Assembly (NCBI GenBank): GCA_005406025.1
Contig: BGZK01000713.1
Span: forward strand, 243,866 to 307,865
DNA from: Eumeta japonica
Lineage: Eukaryota > Arthropoda > Insecta > Lepidoptera > Psychidae
Direction: 5' to 3'
DNA: 64,000 bases
The translations under genes were made by a program, and so were the position numbers. The notes beneath the pieces are model-generated. The model was not told the DNA's origin. It did no database searches and worked only from the letters and a program-made list of their open reading frames with translations. Positions 34,110 through 46,689 of this stretch are shown piece after piece (positions within the stretch are counted from its first letter, which is position 1; every line of letters starts with the position of its first letter).

Positions 34110-34390
34110 TGTTACAATCCACTCCTAAGTTGCCACAACTAATGGTTTTGTGAGTCTCCAACGAACCAACCAACCAACGGTAGCTCGATTAGGTGATCTC
34201 TCCAATTAGGCCTTCTCCCACTAATGCAAGACCGAAGTCATGGTTGCCACTCCACGTCAGGAGTTCCACTGGCTCAAAGGCTCTGACTTGTCATTGAAAC
34301 CTGCATATCATTGAAAGTTTCCATGACATGCAGGATTTACCATGATGTCTTATTTTACAGGAAGATACAAGCCAATTATATGTCAATGGA
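34110..34390. other. GC-richer segment resembling a dispersed repeat
   Basis: An (ACCA)-type run CAACCAACCAACC (about 34165) is followed by AGGCCTTCTCCCACTAATGC, GTCAGGAGTTCCACTGGCTC and GACATGCAGGATTTACCATG. The text is reminiscent of a lepidopteran dispersed repeat, but I cannot name it and see no second copy in this window. Confidence 0.3.
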
Positions 34391-34412
34391 GAAATAAATT
34401 TATTAATTTTTC

Positions 34413-34440
34413 ATACACACGCGCACACACCCACACACAT
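34413..34440. repeat. Impure CA repeat
   Basis: ACACACGCGCACACACCCAC then ACACATCC. Confidence 0.8.
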
Positions 34441-36300
34441 CCAAATCAGCTTATCATATATGCGTCATAGTTATTATAATCACGTCAAATAATTAGCATT
34501 ATTAATATATAGTAAATACAATTCTTTTAGTTTGTACCTCAAACTACGGTCACCTGTATTAAAACTACAAAGAAAATGACTTTCATAAGCCTGTGTCCGA
34601 CGTACAATCGCAGATATATTGTATATTCCATTTGTACAAATCGCGTTTCGTAAAGTGGCACTAGAATTCAATACTTCAATGCAAAAGACGGGTTTTCTAC
34701 TATATAGGTGACTGACGCTAAAATTGACAATCTTAATTCTACAAAAAAATATTGATTAACAATTGCACCATAAAAATAAGTGAAATTTTTACGCGTGTGT
34801 CAATCGGATGGACAATAGCTCTATCAAACGAGATGACATTTAAATTTTGTCAAATCATCAATTTGTTAGCGTCACAACGCGACCGTTAACCACATACGTC
34901 CATCATGCGGAGCGTTCAGATGAAAGTGTTCATTAAAAATTAATGAGCACTCGAGAAACCCACGTGCGGACGCTACCGGCCGGCGCACGCGCTACCAAAG
35001 CACAATTATAAAAAGGAATTGTTAGAAATAATGGGTACAGTCAGCGTAAGCGATCGTGGCGTAGTTACGATAATAAAATTGAGACGTAACGCGATTCCAC
35101 AGAATATGTTGAGAGTTATTTCAAAACAAGATTTTTGATTCTTAACAAAAGCTCACCAGCCTGTAATGATTTATTTTAATGTAATGATTTATTTTATTTT
35201 TAAGGATCTCCAACAAGAAATACACTTATGGGTTATAAAACGTGATTTGAGTCTATTGCAATGCTTCTTTAATTACAGGAGACCACATAATTAAGTGAAA
35301 TAAAAAAAAAGAAGAATGTATCTTAATATTGTGAAAGACAGCCAATTTGAACAATTTTGCTCATCGGTAATTTTCAGCATATGCTCTGTAAGTAAGCAAT
35401 TTACATCCTTTGTGTAAAAGTTAAGCATTTAGCCAAATACAAAATTTTGTTAACAACAACTTTTATGTACAATACAATGGTGCGTCTGTTAATGATCTTA
35501 TAACTTCTGAATGATTAGATCGATTGAGATCAGAATCCGACAGTTGATGCTGGAGTCAAGTTATCACCAAACTATATATATATTATCCGAAACGGTTGGT
35601 ATTTAAAATATATTAGGCTTAGTTCTGAAAAAGAAAATCACAAAATCTGGACCCGAAATGCTTTGGTAGAATTATTAGTTAAATATGTATTTACTAGTAC
35701 TAATGATTCATTTTTACACAAAATTTTAAATGTATTTACTCAAAGTTATAAAAAAATAAAGTATTTTATAAAATGCGTAAATAAAAACCTGCACTAGATA
35801 TATCTGTCGGAGATGGTAGAAATTTGTCCATTCCAGGTTCTGGTGAGATTTTAGTTTCAAAAGAATACGTACTATTGAAATGTTTTTATATACATGTGTA
35901 TTCAATTATGCACTTTTGGAAGATAATTTGATATAAAAAAAACAAATATTCATCTGAATGTATGCCTCTCAATGCGACCAAGTGCCTGTACGTTCAACGA
36001 ATCTCGAGTTTGTAAGTCAAAAGCTTTCTGAAGGACTCGATCGTTTAAGATCGTTACGTTTTAGAAATTGTACTTTGTTTCTTTTAAAATACGAGTGGTC
36101 GGTTGCGAGCTCACTTGACTTTCGAGCCTGGGGTTAAGACTTTAAATAATGATTCCTCATAAAGGAATAAAGTCGTTGAAAATATTTCTCAAATAGTATT
36201 ATTGCAACGGTTGTGTATTATTCCTTCATACAAATAGGTGTGACGATTTTGCAGTCAGTTTCTGAGATATATATTAGATATCGAAATGCATACGATCATG
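34441..36300. other. Mostly AT-rich non-coding stretch
   Basis: A CpG-richer patch lies at about 34870-35000 (ACGCTACCGGCCGGCGCACG). TGTAATGATTTATTTTA is tandemly repeated at about 35162-35196. No gene is supported. Confidence 0.35.
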
Positions 36301-36313
36301 CAATGCACCAGAG

Positions 36314-36545
36314 AGTAAGCGGTCACCGCCACCCATGGACACTCGCAAACCCAGAGGAGTCACCAGTGCGTGGCCGGTCTCTTGAGTAGGAATAGGATAT
36401 CTGACGGAAGAAAGAGTAGGGTGGTGGAAGGAAAGTTGGGCACCGAAATTGTCACTCTCTGGACGAAATGCACCCGCTGAAGTTGTTATTTCACGTCTGA
36501 TGTGTGCGGTATTGAAAGGGTCCAGGCGGCCCATTTTCATGTAGC
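36314..36545 (+). repeat. Dispersed repeat family B, fullest copy here
   Basis: Starts GTAAGCGGTCACCGCCACCC, then GGACACTCGCAAACCCAGAG, GGAGTCACCAGTGCGTGG and AGGAATAGGATATCTGACGG, and runs on into a purine-rich stretch. The 88-codon minus-strand frame across it (36274-36540) is a product of the repeat and not a gene. Confidence 0.65.
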
Positions 36546-39365
36546 AGCCGAGATGATCTCAGCTTGGCTCTACAGAAATTTAACAATTTAATCCAAGTAA
36601 TTATAAAGGAATATACTGTCTCCTGTACAATCTATATGATATTAGTTTTTGTAGTTAAATTTATCGTTCACGCATAAACACGTAATATAAAGTTCTTGAT
36701 CTGAATTTATGCCTTTTTGCAATGTCATATGGTTTTTTGCGATAGTTATTTCATAAAGTTTTCGGGTTAGTTCTATTTGGCGCTATAACTTTTTAATTTA
36801 TTTTCTAATCACTTTATTTCGTGTGCATCAATGCGGTTGAGTGTTAACTCAAATCAAATCTTTAAAAAATAACAAAAAAAAAATATTTAATCACACGTAC
36901 GAAAGTAAAGATTTTCCTTAATTTACATTTCAATTCTCAATAGTCACATGCTGAGTGCTGCTTACTAGTAAAATTTATAACTACATAATTTTCGGCTCTC
37001 GTAAGTGAATTTTATAGGTGGCAAATGCACATATAAGATCCGATTTTTTTCAAAATACGAGAATTTAGTAGAACAAGTACTTGTTTATCATCTTCTACAT
37101 ACAGGAAATAAATAAGCAAACAAAGAATTACTACTGTCTTTGATCACAGAATATGATATAAAGATAAATAGCATATGGGGTGGTTTCTTGATATGCCCTC
37201 TCAAACTGGTTCTCTTGTCTATACATCTAGAAGAGTAAATAACTTGTGGCTAGTTGCTACTACAAAGAAATAATGCAATTTCTAAACGTTAACCATGCGA
37301 TTTGTCAGATTGTCCAACCGCAATGTTTACTGTATTCACAAATTTATCTTTTGATCTAATTCGCCGTTATTAAGGTATTGTTTTCGTTATCTGTTTTCTA
37401 TTATATTTCGGTATATGTTGCCGTTATAGTCTCGAAAATTTTCAAGGCATATCACAAGATAAATGGACATCTGAAACGGACGCTAGAATAATACATGAAA
37501 ATTAAGAAACAGAGACGGATTATTTGTTACGTCCACCAGCGACGAACGCAGTACTCACATTTGTGGGCACGAGTATAAACCAATAAAAAAATCTTCAGAT
37601 CTCCAAGCGTATTTAGCGCGGTTCTGTGCGAATATAAAATTCATATTGGGTGCATGTACTAGTGTATACTATACTGACACTATATTCATGATAAAGCAAG
37701 GACATATGAGAAATGATAACCCAAAAGGTAATTTAAAGGATTATAAGAGAATAACCAGATCCTGCCTATTTATATATACACACACAAAATTTTCATTTCT
37801 TACTCCCATATTTCCTTCTGATGCCTTCAGGTCTTTAGCATACCGGTGGGCTTGAACCCTAACCTGAAAGCTGTACCGCAACTTATTCTTGGCTATGACA
37901 GTAATCAAATGTTTTTTTCTATAATAGAAGTTGGAAGAAGAAGATTAAGGATAATCTTAAACGGGAACCAGTGACTTCTGAAATATTTGTTTTTATTTGT
38001 CTTTCTGTAAGTTTGTTTCTATTACTTTGTCTATTTGTACCGACATCGGATTCATACAACTGAATTCTCAACCACATTTCCAATCGTCCTTATATATTTA
38101 CCTTCTTTGCTGGACCATTTACATTCATGCTAATTTGGTCTTAGATTACAGTCGCCAAAGTACGCAATATAGTGCTTCATTAAACACCACATTCAGATCT
38201 ATACATCTTTACGAAGTGGTGGAATTGGTCGATAATCGAGAAGGCTTAAGCTATCGTTACATTGCTTGTATTGTTGCTTTTGGTACTCATTTCTTTCAAA
38301 TGTTACCATCGTTACCAACGAATAAATCGTATATTATGTGACTGTATTTTAGAATGGCTTATATGGAATTCCAAACGGAGAATTGATACTAAGTGGATGT
38401 AGGGTCTAAAGAAACTAAAAACGTTACCAGCATTTGTTGTTTTTAGATCTACTCACAAATAGTCCCGAATACATTTAAAACTATTTCACGCATTATTCAT
38501 AAAACGCAATGTTCATCCGGATGAGCTATCAATACATACCGTGGGAATGTATCACCTACTGAATTAAATTGTCTCCATACAAAAGTAATTTTATTAAAGA
38601 AAGGTATCGATCCTGAAAACTCGGTGAAGCGACACAGACCTTTGACTACTTAAGTCGGGTCCCATTGTCGCGGTCCACACCCTAACCTTTGTGAAATTAG
38701 GGGTCCCTTGTCTTATGCGATTGTGGGCAGATAAAAGATTAACGTCTGTCTGCTACAGGGGTTCGTTCTAATATAAGCAGCAAGTAAAAGAAACTTTTGA
38801 CTAATGTTTAATGGGTGTGAGAAAGGACCAAAGCATTGTAGAAAAGGCGCTAGAAAGTTAACTAAACTTAAAAAATAATATAGTTACTATATAAAATTAA
38901 TATATACACTAAGAGGAGACGAGCTTCCTCGTGAGTAGAAAAACAAGGAATTAACTGTAATGTAATAAAGTTATTTCTAAAATACTGGTTATCGAAGAGA
39001 CTACAAAGTTATTTATTGTATGGCTGCTTTAAATTGCAATACCAGAACAATTTTGTTTTACAAACTTTGTTATTCCTTGGCTATCTTCATATGAAGACAC
39101 ACTTTTGCTGGTGACGCAGAAACTATACAAGTTTACAATCGTATATTTCTATTTATTAAATTCGGTAGCAGTAAAAACAATGCTTCTGTATATTTTTCTT
39201 TATGTGTGTTATATAAAACCATTTTAAGAAACTGATTCACAGTAAACTTTGATATATGTATGTAAAGTCACATCCATAGACTCATTCGCTACAATTGAGT
39301 CATCTAATTTTGAGAACAATCACGCAAGCATACACAAAGCTCTACTAGAACCTCGCGATTAGCAG
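36546..39365. other. AT-rich non-coding stretch
   Basis: No gene is supported. The 114-codon frame at 37997-38341 and the 69-codon frame at 37646-37855 have no recognisable motif. A GC-richer patch at 38620-38770 has two GGGTCCC words and a CCCTAAC/TTAGGGG inverted pair (about 38680-38703). Confidence 0.35.
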
Positions 39366-39369
39366 ATCG

Positions 39370-39720
39370 ATCCATAATGGCCGGAGTAAAGCGTGCCGCG
39401 TCTGTTATTCATATCATAACCTTTACAAACACGTCTGACGGGGCCATTGTAGATTTGTCTCTCGAGGTACATTGTGGCCCTCACGAAAAATGTTCGGCCA
39501 CAATGGGCGAAGTTTGCGCACAATATGCTCGCAACCCGTCATTTTCGAATTGGTTATTTTACGACAATAACCGTATTGTGCACTGCGAATAATAAAATAC
39601 TATACAGCGGGTATTCACATTATTATCGAGTCGGGTCGCGGAGGAACTGGAATTGTTCCAGAAATGGGTTACCGCGCTCCAGGCGGCTATCGACGTCCAC
39701 GGTTCCACGTCGTTAAGTAA
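39370..39720. promoter_or_regulatory. CpG-richer island with clustered CATTGT/ACAATG motifs
   Basis: CCATTGT at 39444-39450, CATTGTGGCC at 39470-39479 and its exact inverse GGCCACAATG at 39496-39505. These fit Sox-type sites (ACAAT), and the GCCAT parts fit the Pleiohomeotic/YY1 core. Frames of 71-81 codons on both strands overlap it without known motifs. Candidate enhancer or Polycomb-type element; inferred. Confidence 0.33.
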
Positions 39721-41990
39721 TTTAAGGGCTGTTATGAAATATCGTTTTGAGCCAATTTCGGGAAACATGTGTGAAGTATCACAATATGAATTATTATTTC
39801 TCAATTATTTGTTATGATTAAGCGACTTGGGAATTAACTTGGGAATTAAGACGGACTTCATTAATTTAGACTTGGGTTAATGAATTCCGTCCAACATTAA
39901 GATCCGAATTTTAACACTACTTTTCTACAATAATGTTTACGTATATTACAAATCACAAGGGGTAAAGTTAGTAAATTTTTGAATTTCATGAGTTAAAAAA
40001 AATTACATTTCTATTCTTTCAATTTAAAAAGCAATCATTGTAGGAAGAAAGCATTGTGGTTTTGCAAATTAATAGCCGATCTCCCTCTGAAATCGCTATG
40101 TAAATATTTTCACTAAACGACAATTTTGTTCGACGAGTTCGATACTATATTGGCTCTTAATTTTTCAGAGGCATCAAACAATGGCTCGCAAACTTTAAGC
40201 GACTTCCGTATTCTTTGTGCGCCGCACGACAGCTTCTAAGAACCGATATTGTTCCTTCATGGAGCGCGTCCGCCGCAAGGTTGTAACGACCGGTTTCGCC
40301 GCTTTTGTCACATCCTGCATGTCGCTCTACCGCGAGCGTCGTGGGCCACGGCACGCCAGTGGTCCTTCTATCGAACACGTTCCTGATTTTCGAAACGCTG
40401 CACGTATGTAAGAAAGCTCATAAAGATTATGAAAAATATTGTTCTTCATTTTGTTACGTATTTTTAAGAATTTTGCGATTTTTAATAATGTTTTAAGTTA
40501 ATATTTATGAATATATGTATATTTTACGAGTTATCCTGATAAAGCCATGAGCTTTGATTAGTTAATTACGCTGTAGGTTAGATTCGCATAGCACTATTTA
40601 CCTTTACGTTCGATGTACGCATTAAAGCTATTAATTGAGATTAATGAATATAAACTAATTTTCGAAATGTTGTCATGGTTAATTAAATCTTTCGCGCCTA
40701 TATTTTATTTTTTGTCTAAAATCTGTGTATAGTTCTAATCGGGCGAGTGAAAATATTTAGTTTATACGAGGGTTTTGCTTTAAGATAGTTTTCTGTTGGT
40801 CATTTAAAAAGGACAGAAGTCGAGATGGACAGAAAAACTATCTAAATAAAGTAAATAAAAGTATAGTATGTTATGCTTAAAATAATCAATCGTTATATTG
40901 AAACAACAAAATTTTGTACCAAAAAAAAAGTAATTACCTGTAATTCGATAATAATTTTTCTGTAACAAGAACTATATGCATGTTATGTGATGGTGATTTT
41001 GTAAGTTCTAGGCTACCCCTCGAACAAAAGATGTTTCACTTGTATTTTGTATTAAATTTCTAGTTCTCGTTGCTAATGTTCACTTAAAAAATCGATTACG
41101 TATTTTGAGATTTGTTCACTTTTTTATCTATAACATTCACATTAAAAAATCACAGTAATAAAATTGTAATTTCAGCAAGTATCTGAAAATTCGTCTATGA
41201 AGGCCGATATTATAAATATGTTAATAAATAATTCTATATCATCCCAAGACTGCTATCAGCTAGGAGGCTCCGGCATGTTATGGTGTACATGAGTGATGAC
41301 CAAAAAGTGACTGCATCATTTTCAAAGGGATTTTGGAGCTTGGCGCTTTAATGAACGAGATTATTGGTACGAGTACCTTACGAGCAGAGCTGAAAGAAGC
41401 AGCCTCTTTGGCCGGATCTGCCGCCAAAAAAACATATGAAATAGAGTGTTCTGAAAAATACATGCCATTTTATTCTGGCCATAGTCAAAAAAACTTGCGG
41501 CAATGAGGGAAAGTTTTTCATAAAGAGTTTGTGTAGAAGATTTGAGGCGAAGAGGATAAACTTCGCTTCAAATCTTACATGTTTCAAACCCTGTCGGTGG
41601 TCTTTTAATGCGGCGATATTCCTAGTGTGATGGGGTGTTTGAGACCAGGCCAAACCCAGGGAGATATTTAATAGTCCCGTGGTCAATAAGGACCTCTTAC
41701 AGTTTAGCCGTGCTTATCTGTCCGTCTCTTTTACCGCAACCTAACCCACACACTCAGTACTAGGAGCTACGATTTGGCATGGGTATACATGCACTATCAA
41801 TAATTCTGACTAAATGGAAAATAAAAAATATGGAAAAAAATAATAAGAAAATAATTACATCCGCGGCGACGCTTGTACGGACGTAGAATATGTGCCTGAT
41901 TTCCATTCCACTTTTCGTCGTTAATAACAGGCAGCTTTACCTCACGTTGACCTTTGATCACTCCAAATTTACTTGTTCGTCTCTTTGGAT
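39721..41990. other. Non-coding stretch with one island and one unassigned segment
   Basis: A CpG-richer patch at 40150-40410 has no credible frame despite overlapping short ones. About 41220-41800 is less AT-rich, with CCGGATCTGCCGCCAAAAAA at about 41412 and a 102-codon minus-strand frame (41378-41686) of no known family; it may be an old element. The rest is AT-rich. Confidence 0.3.
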
Positions 41991-41994
41991 GACC

Positions 41995-42165
41995 TCATTG
42001 TAAGCCATATCCTATCTTGCGGGAGTACCGATCCCGTCATCGTTCCCACTACCAATTCTGATCTGTTCTCGTTTTCGATTTCAATACCGCTTTTGTTCCT
42101 GAACCTGATGCCTCTTTCTATGCTACTACATTCCACACCCACTCTTAGTTTTATCTTAATCATGA
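41995..42165. repeat. Degenerate pyrimidine/CGATT repeat
   Basis: GTACCGATCCCGTCATCG, TTCTCGTTTTCGATTTC and CCTGAACCTGATGCC words with roughly 6-base periodicity. On the minus strand it reads as I/E/N/R-rich (GIEIENENRSE). Confidence 0.45.
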
Positions 42166-43237
42166 AAATTTATATAATTTATTAGGATATTACAGTACAT
42201 AAATACACTTACTTGACTTTTCTTTTATTTTAAATATAAAATTGTCGTATATCATTAGATGTACAGTGCTGTAGGCTTTTTTATAGAGCTATTAAAAACG
42301 AATAGTTTTGGTATATGTTGTATTCGTTAGTATCGAGCAGTTTAGTCAGCTCACGCTAATAAAATAGGTAAACAACTTGTTTTTCTTCAATTTCATTTAC
42401 AAATATATGTAGTAATTTTGTATTAATAACTAGTTTTTAATACAGTGAAACATAACTTATGGATCTTGAGAATAAGGTAGCTTTCTATTAGGGAAAGACT
42501 TTTTAGAATCATTTAATAGGTTTTAGAGGAAACTTACGACAGATTTAAAAATTATTTTGCCTCTGTATAATACTAACTTTAAGTTTTCTCGTCTTTACGA
42601 AACGAAAGATTAGAATGAAAAAAATCTGTTAAATTTGGTCAAAGCAACATATTTATCTTTAAAATTACAAATCTATCTATCTTTTGGCGAAGTCAAAATC
42701 TTGAGAAAAACTGATCAAATGGTATATCTGATAACTAGACAGTTATTTAAAAACATGAATAAACGCTAGTAGGTATATAAAATACCTCGGCGGCCATAAC
42801 AGCGGTCCATTGTCACCAACCAAATAGAATCGAGCATAAAAGATAAAAGAAAAGTAAAAAAAGAATTGTGTCTGTTTGAACAATGCGCCCGCGCCGCACC
42901 GCCATCTTGGGTCGTGACGCTGACTCTTTGGGATCGCCTCTATACTAGTTATCGTATATGGATTGATTCGGTGCCCAATTCTTTGCGACGTCTTTAAGTT
43001 TATGAATTAAATCTAGATTTTGATTATGCTTTATATAGATTATATAAGAACTTGAAAATCAAATAAACAGCTGTCAAACAATTTAAGTATTATTTCAGCA
43101 CAAAATCCAGTACCACGAATTAGTCTTTAAATACTTCATAATACAAGTAGAATAGATCAGCATAGCTTAACCGAGTACGGCGCTTGAGTCCGTTACAAAC
43201 TTCTGGATTTGATTAATGTTCGAGCACTTAAAATATC
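42166..43237. other. AT-rich non-coding stretch with a small island
   Basis: A patch at about 42785-42960 (GGCGGCCATAACAGCGGTCC, then GCGCCCGCGCCGCACCGCC) is CpG-rich and without a frame. The rest is AT-rich. Confidence 0.35.
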
Positions 43238-43266
43238 TCATCATCATCATCATCATCATCATCATC
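43238..43266. repeat. (TCA)n microsatellite
   Basis: Nearly ten uninterrupted TCA units, followed by GCTCGACCTTCAGCC. The reverse complement (GGCTGAAGGTCGAGC then TGATGA repeats) resembles a SINE tail on the minus strand, but no body was identified. Confidence 0.9.
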
Positions 43267-44080
43267 GCTCGACCTTCAGCCAGTCGCAATGACTGAAAGG
43301 GACAAGTCCCGATACACCGAAGGGAGCGTAAATATCGGGGGGAGTGTAGATTCTATTTTGGATTATATCTGTAATAAAATTCTTGTGTCTTGATAATGGT
43401 CAAATATTTAATTTTTGCGTGTAGTTAGTATCTTTTACGTACTAAATCATATCATATAGGAACGACAAACGAGACGGATGGTTACTTTGCACAGAAGTGA
43501 AAAGTTGGCATGGTTACCATCTATTTCTATATACCTAGATGGTAACCATGTGTCTTAAGTGTCCCAAACAAACTTAAGGACAAAATTTTCTCTTCTTAAT
43601 TGGGAAACTTTGTGACAGTGTTTAGGGATTAGTAACTAGTGTAAAAAAAATTATATATCATAGTTTTTCGTCCTATTCATTTGTTCGTCTGCCTGATAGT
43701 ATAGTTTTCCCATAAAATCTAATGAAATCTACAGACAGGTATAATTATGTAAGTTGCCAAACAATTAGATAATGAAGTTACGAAAAAGATTTTTTAGGCG
43801 CAAATTTCCATAAAAGAGATGTAAAGTTCTATGTTGTAGGATATTTTATTAAGTTTTTCAAAACTAATTGAGGTGAATTTTGAATGGAAACACTAAACGC
43901 GAAAGTCCAACTCTCATATTGATCAATTTTTATTTCTAATGTTATTTGGAATCAACAATAATTTATGACCATTGTTTAAACAAAAAGACTAACAAACGAA
44001 ATCAATCTCTATCCCAAAGTAGAAATGCTTTTTACATTAGTACATGTTAATTTTACTATAAATTAACAAACTTTTCTTTG
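43267..44080. other. AT-rich non-coding stretch
   Basis: Holds the hairpin at 43509-43552 and otherwise nothing recognisable. Confidence 0.4.
43509..43552. repeat. Perfect hairpin, 15-bp arms, 12-base loop
   Basis: CATGGTTACCATCTA at 43510-43524 is the exact reverse complement of 43537-43551; a G-T pair extends the stem by one. Confidence 0.9.
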
Positions 44081-44084
44081 ACGA

Positions 44085-44560
44085 AATCGCGCATGCGACT
44101 TCAATATTATGACTCTTACCCGCCGTTGTGCCGGACCCATTCGTCTTCAATGCAGATACATTAGCAAGTATTTCCATTACAATTCAATCCAATAACGCGT
44201 CGAATCCATGATTTCATTAAGATCGGTCCCGTCCTAAAATAACAGGCTGTATAATCGCAAGATATTGACGTCGACAGGCCGCCTCCGTTGTGGGGTCGCG
44301 CCTGTTGCTTTTGCCTCGACGGTTGTTTTTTTCAACTTTTTTCCTTCACGATCTAAAGAATGAGATTTCACGGATTGCGAACGGATTCCTTTCTAAGCTG
44401 GATCGACTTATTCTTGACATTTGACACATTTGATACTAACTCATTGTTCGCCTTGAAAGGTAGGGGTGTGGACGATCACCATTGTTGCACGGCAGCCTGG
44501 AAATATTTTTTTTCCCTCTGTTTCATGATAAATATTAAAGTCGGATGTGCCTGACCGAGT
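44085..44560. promoter_or_regulatory. CpG-richer island, candidate regulatory element
   Basis: It contains GCGCATGCGACTTC, TTACCCGCCGTTGTGCCGG, AACGCGTCGAATCC and GACGTCGACAGGCCGCCTCC. No credible frame; the 64-codon frame at 44360-44554 has no motif. Confidence 0.28.
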
Positions 44561-45564
44561 TTCTGATTTCAACGTCTGTATTAGGTATAAATATTTTCGG
44601 AGTTGTTATTGTAGAACTAGGCTATTGTTTTTAATTATATTTTTATAGCGTTTTGACGATTTCTTTATAATGTAGAATCTATAAATAGTGTTGTGGATTA
44701 CTATTCTATGAATTTAAAATAAATCAGGACACTATAAATGAATGGTAGTGAAAAAATAGTATGGCGATTTCGAATGAACATTTTTGACCAGATTGTAAAA
44801 TTGATATAATTGGATTTATTTTTTTACAAATTATTTGTTGCTTTCTAATCTGGAAGACATTAAAACAGATTTGATTTTGCTGGAAATAATAACAAAAAAT
44901 ATTAGCAATAGTCAGTACTATAATAGAAAATCGATTTGGCATTATTAATTTGGGTTAAAAATATTCTAAAAATGTGTTGTCAAACACTAATATAAGGCTT
45001 AGACTTAGTCCCTATTAGAATTAAAGTCTCTCAAATTCAAAAATATAATTTAGTAAGACCTTTTGAAATTAAAATATTATCAGTACATATTAATTTTAGT
45101 TACTAACATGTAATGCCGATTATTATGATATTATTGTGATATTAACTTGAAAATACATATGTATTTAATTTTTTTTGTGTTTATGATAAAAGGGTTATTG
45201 TGTTTATAATAAAAGGTAACAGCGAGGATTTCGGAAGGTCGATGAGCTTACAGTAAAACTGCCGCATAGCCGGGAAAACCATTTAAAATATATGTATATC
45301 AAAGATTTAAAATGACAATATAAATGCTAAAATCAATTTCCATTACAATGCCATAATTTTATAATTTTAGTTGGTAGAAGGGAAATCATTATCAAGAAAA
45401 TACAATTAATTGTTTCTAAAAACCAAATAAAATGGTAAATGTAAATAAAGTAATATGTTTGCTTTTCTATACAGTCTAAGCTTGTTACAAAAAGAAAATA
45501 ATTACCGACATAATTTGAATATTAATATTCATAAATATGTCATATGTAAATCACGAAACTTTGA
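44561..45564. other. AT-rich non-coding stretch
   Basis: TTGTGTTTATRATAAAAGG is tandemly repeated twice at about 45176-45215 (period about 21 bases). No gene. Confidence 0.4.
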
Positions 45565-46600
45565 TCAGGAACCTGTATCATTATGAGTGACGGGCCGGGT
45601 ACTTGACCTTCAAGTGTTGGTATTAAGTAACAGGGTACAGAAGGTTCATGTCAATGGCAAGACATCGTCCGTGTCTGTGCTCTAGATGGAAGGACCACAG
45701 GGTTCAATCCTTGGTCCCTTTCTCTTTTTTTTGTCTATATTAACGATTTATATAGCCTTGCTGGAAATATTTATGAGATAAACTGCATGAGACTCTTCGC
45801 AGATAACACATCATTATTATTTATAGTGAAAAGATAACAACTCGCTTATGATGATGCGAACATTGCTATCTCGCAAGTAGATAAATTATTTATTTTAATT
45901 AACCTACTTCTTTATGAAAAGAAAAGAAGCGTTTGAAATTTTTGTCTTAGATACGGAACTATTTTAGTACGAAAGCAAAAATAAGATTTTGTTGATACTG
46001 TTGTGTTTCTGATCATTACTCTAGGTAACAGATTTTAATGGGGCCCTCACATTAATAAGTTGACAAAAAGGCTTAGCTCTGATTCGTATACAGTCAAAAA
46101 GATACGAAATTTGTCAGATGTAGAAACTGCCACATAAATTGATTTTGATTATTTCTATGTCTTATGGTATTTTGCTCTGGGGATATGCCGCAGATGGACA
46201 TAAGGTTTTTGTGCCACAGAAGTGGGCCGTTCAGGCGATGTACACACTGCGACCTCGAGTACCCTAAAGGATAAATTAGAACAAAAATGGAATCTTAACT
46301 TTGGCATTCCAGTTTATATACGAAACGTTAATACATTAAATAAAAATCAATAAAAATGTTCGAAACAAATAGTGGTCGATATAATTTCAATACGAGAAAT
46401 AAAAATAAACTATGTTTATCTGTCAGTCGATTACATTAAGTCACAAATTTATTTATTCGACTTTGCGTACGCTTGTTCAATAAGGTCCCTGTAGATAGTC
46501 ACAACTTACCTTTAAATAAATTTAAGATCAATATTAAATAATGATTTGGTAAAAAAGTGTATTATAAAATGTTCGTTTATTGTGATTACAAAAGTCGATG
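45565..46600 (+). mobile_element. Decayed Jockey-like LINE, reverse transcriptase C-terminal half
   Basis: Across frames the translation shows NRVQKVHVNGKTSSVSVL (about 45630), then GPQGSILGPFLF (about 45692), FADNTSLL in place of the catalytic FADDTS (about 45795) and WGPHINKLTKRLSSDSYTVK (about 46040). It continues with SYGILLWGYAADGHKVFV (about 46160), FNTRNKNKL (about 46390) and LFNKVPVDSHNLPLNKFK (about 46475). This order is that of Jockey-clade non-LTR reverse transcriptases. Frameshifts and stops are frequent and the Asp-to-Asn change hits the active site, so it is inactive. A second, independently truncated copy follows at 47.28 kb. Confidence 0.88.
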
Positions 46601-46689
46601 GATATAACTAGGTCGAGTTCTTATCGGGTTGTATCTTCATATAATTAATTTGTTATTTATTGTCCTTCTATACAAGTAATTTAAAACTA

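Noticed and set aside
36274..36540. 88-codon minus-strand frame
   Set aside because: It lies inside dispersed repeat family B.
37997..38341. 114-codon plus-strand frame
   Set aside because: No motif; AT-rich surroundings give frames of this size by chance.
41378..41686. 102-codon minus-strand frame
   Set aside because: No known family and no splice or start support; may be an old element.
43267..43345. SINE body next to the (TCA)n run
   Set aside because: Tail-like words only; no A or B box found on the minus strand nearby.
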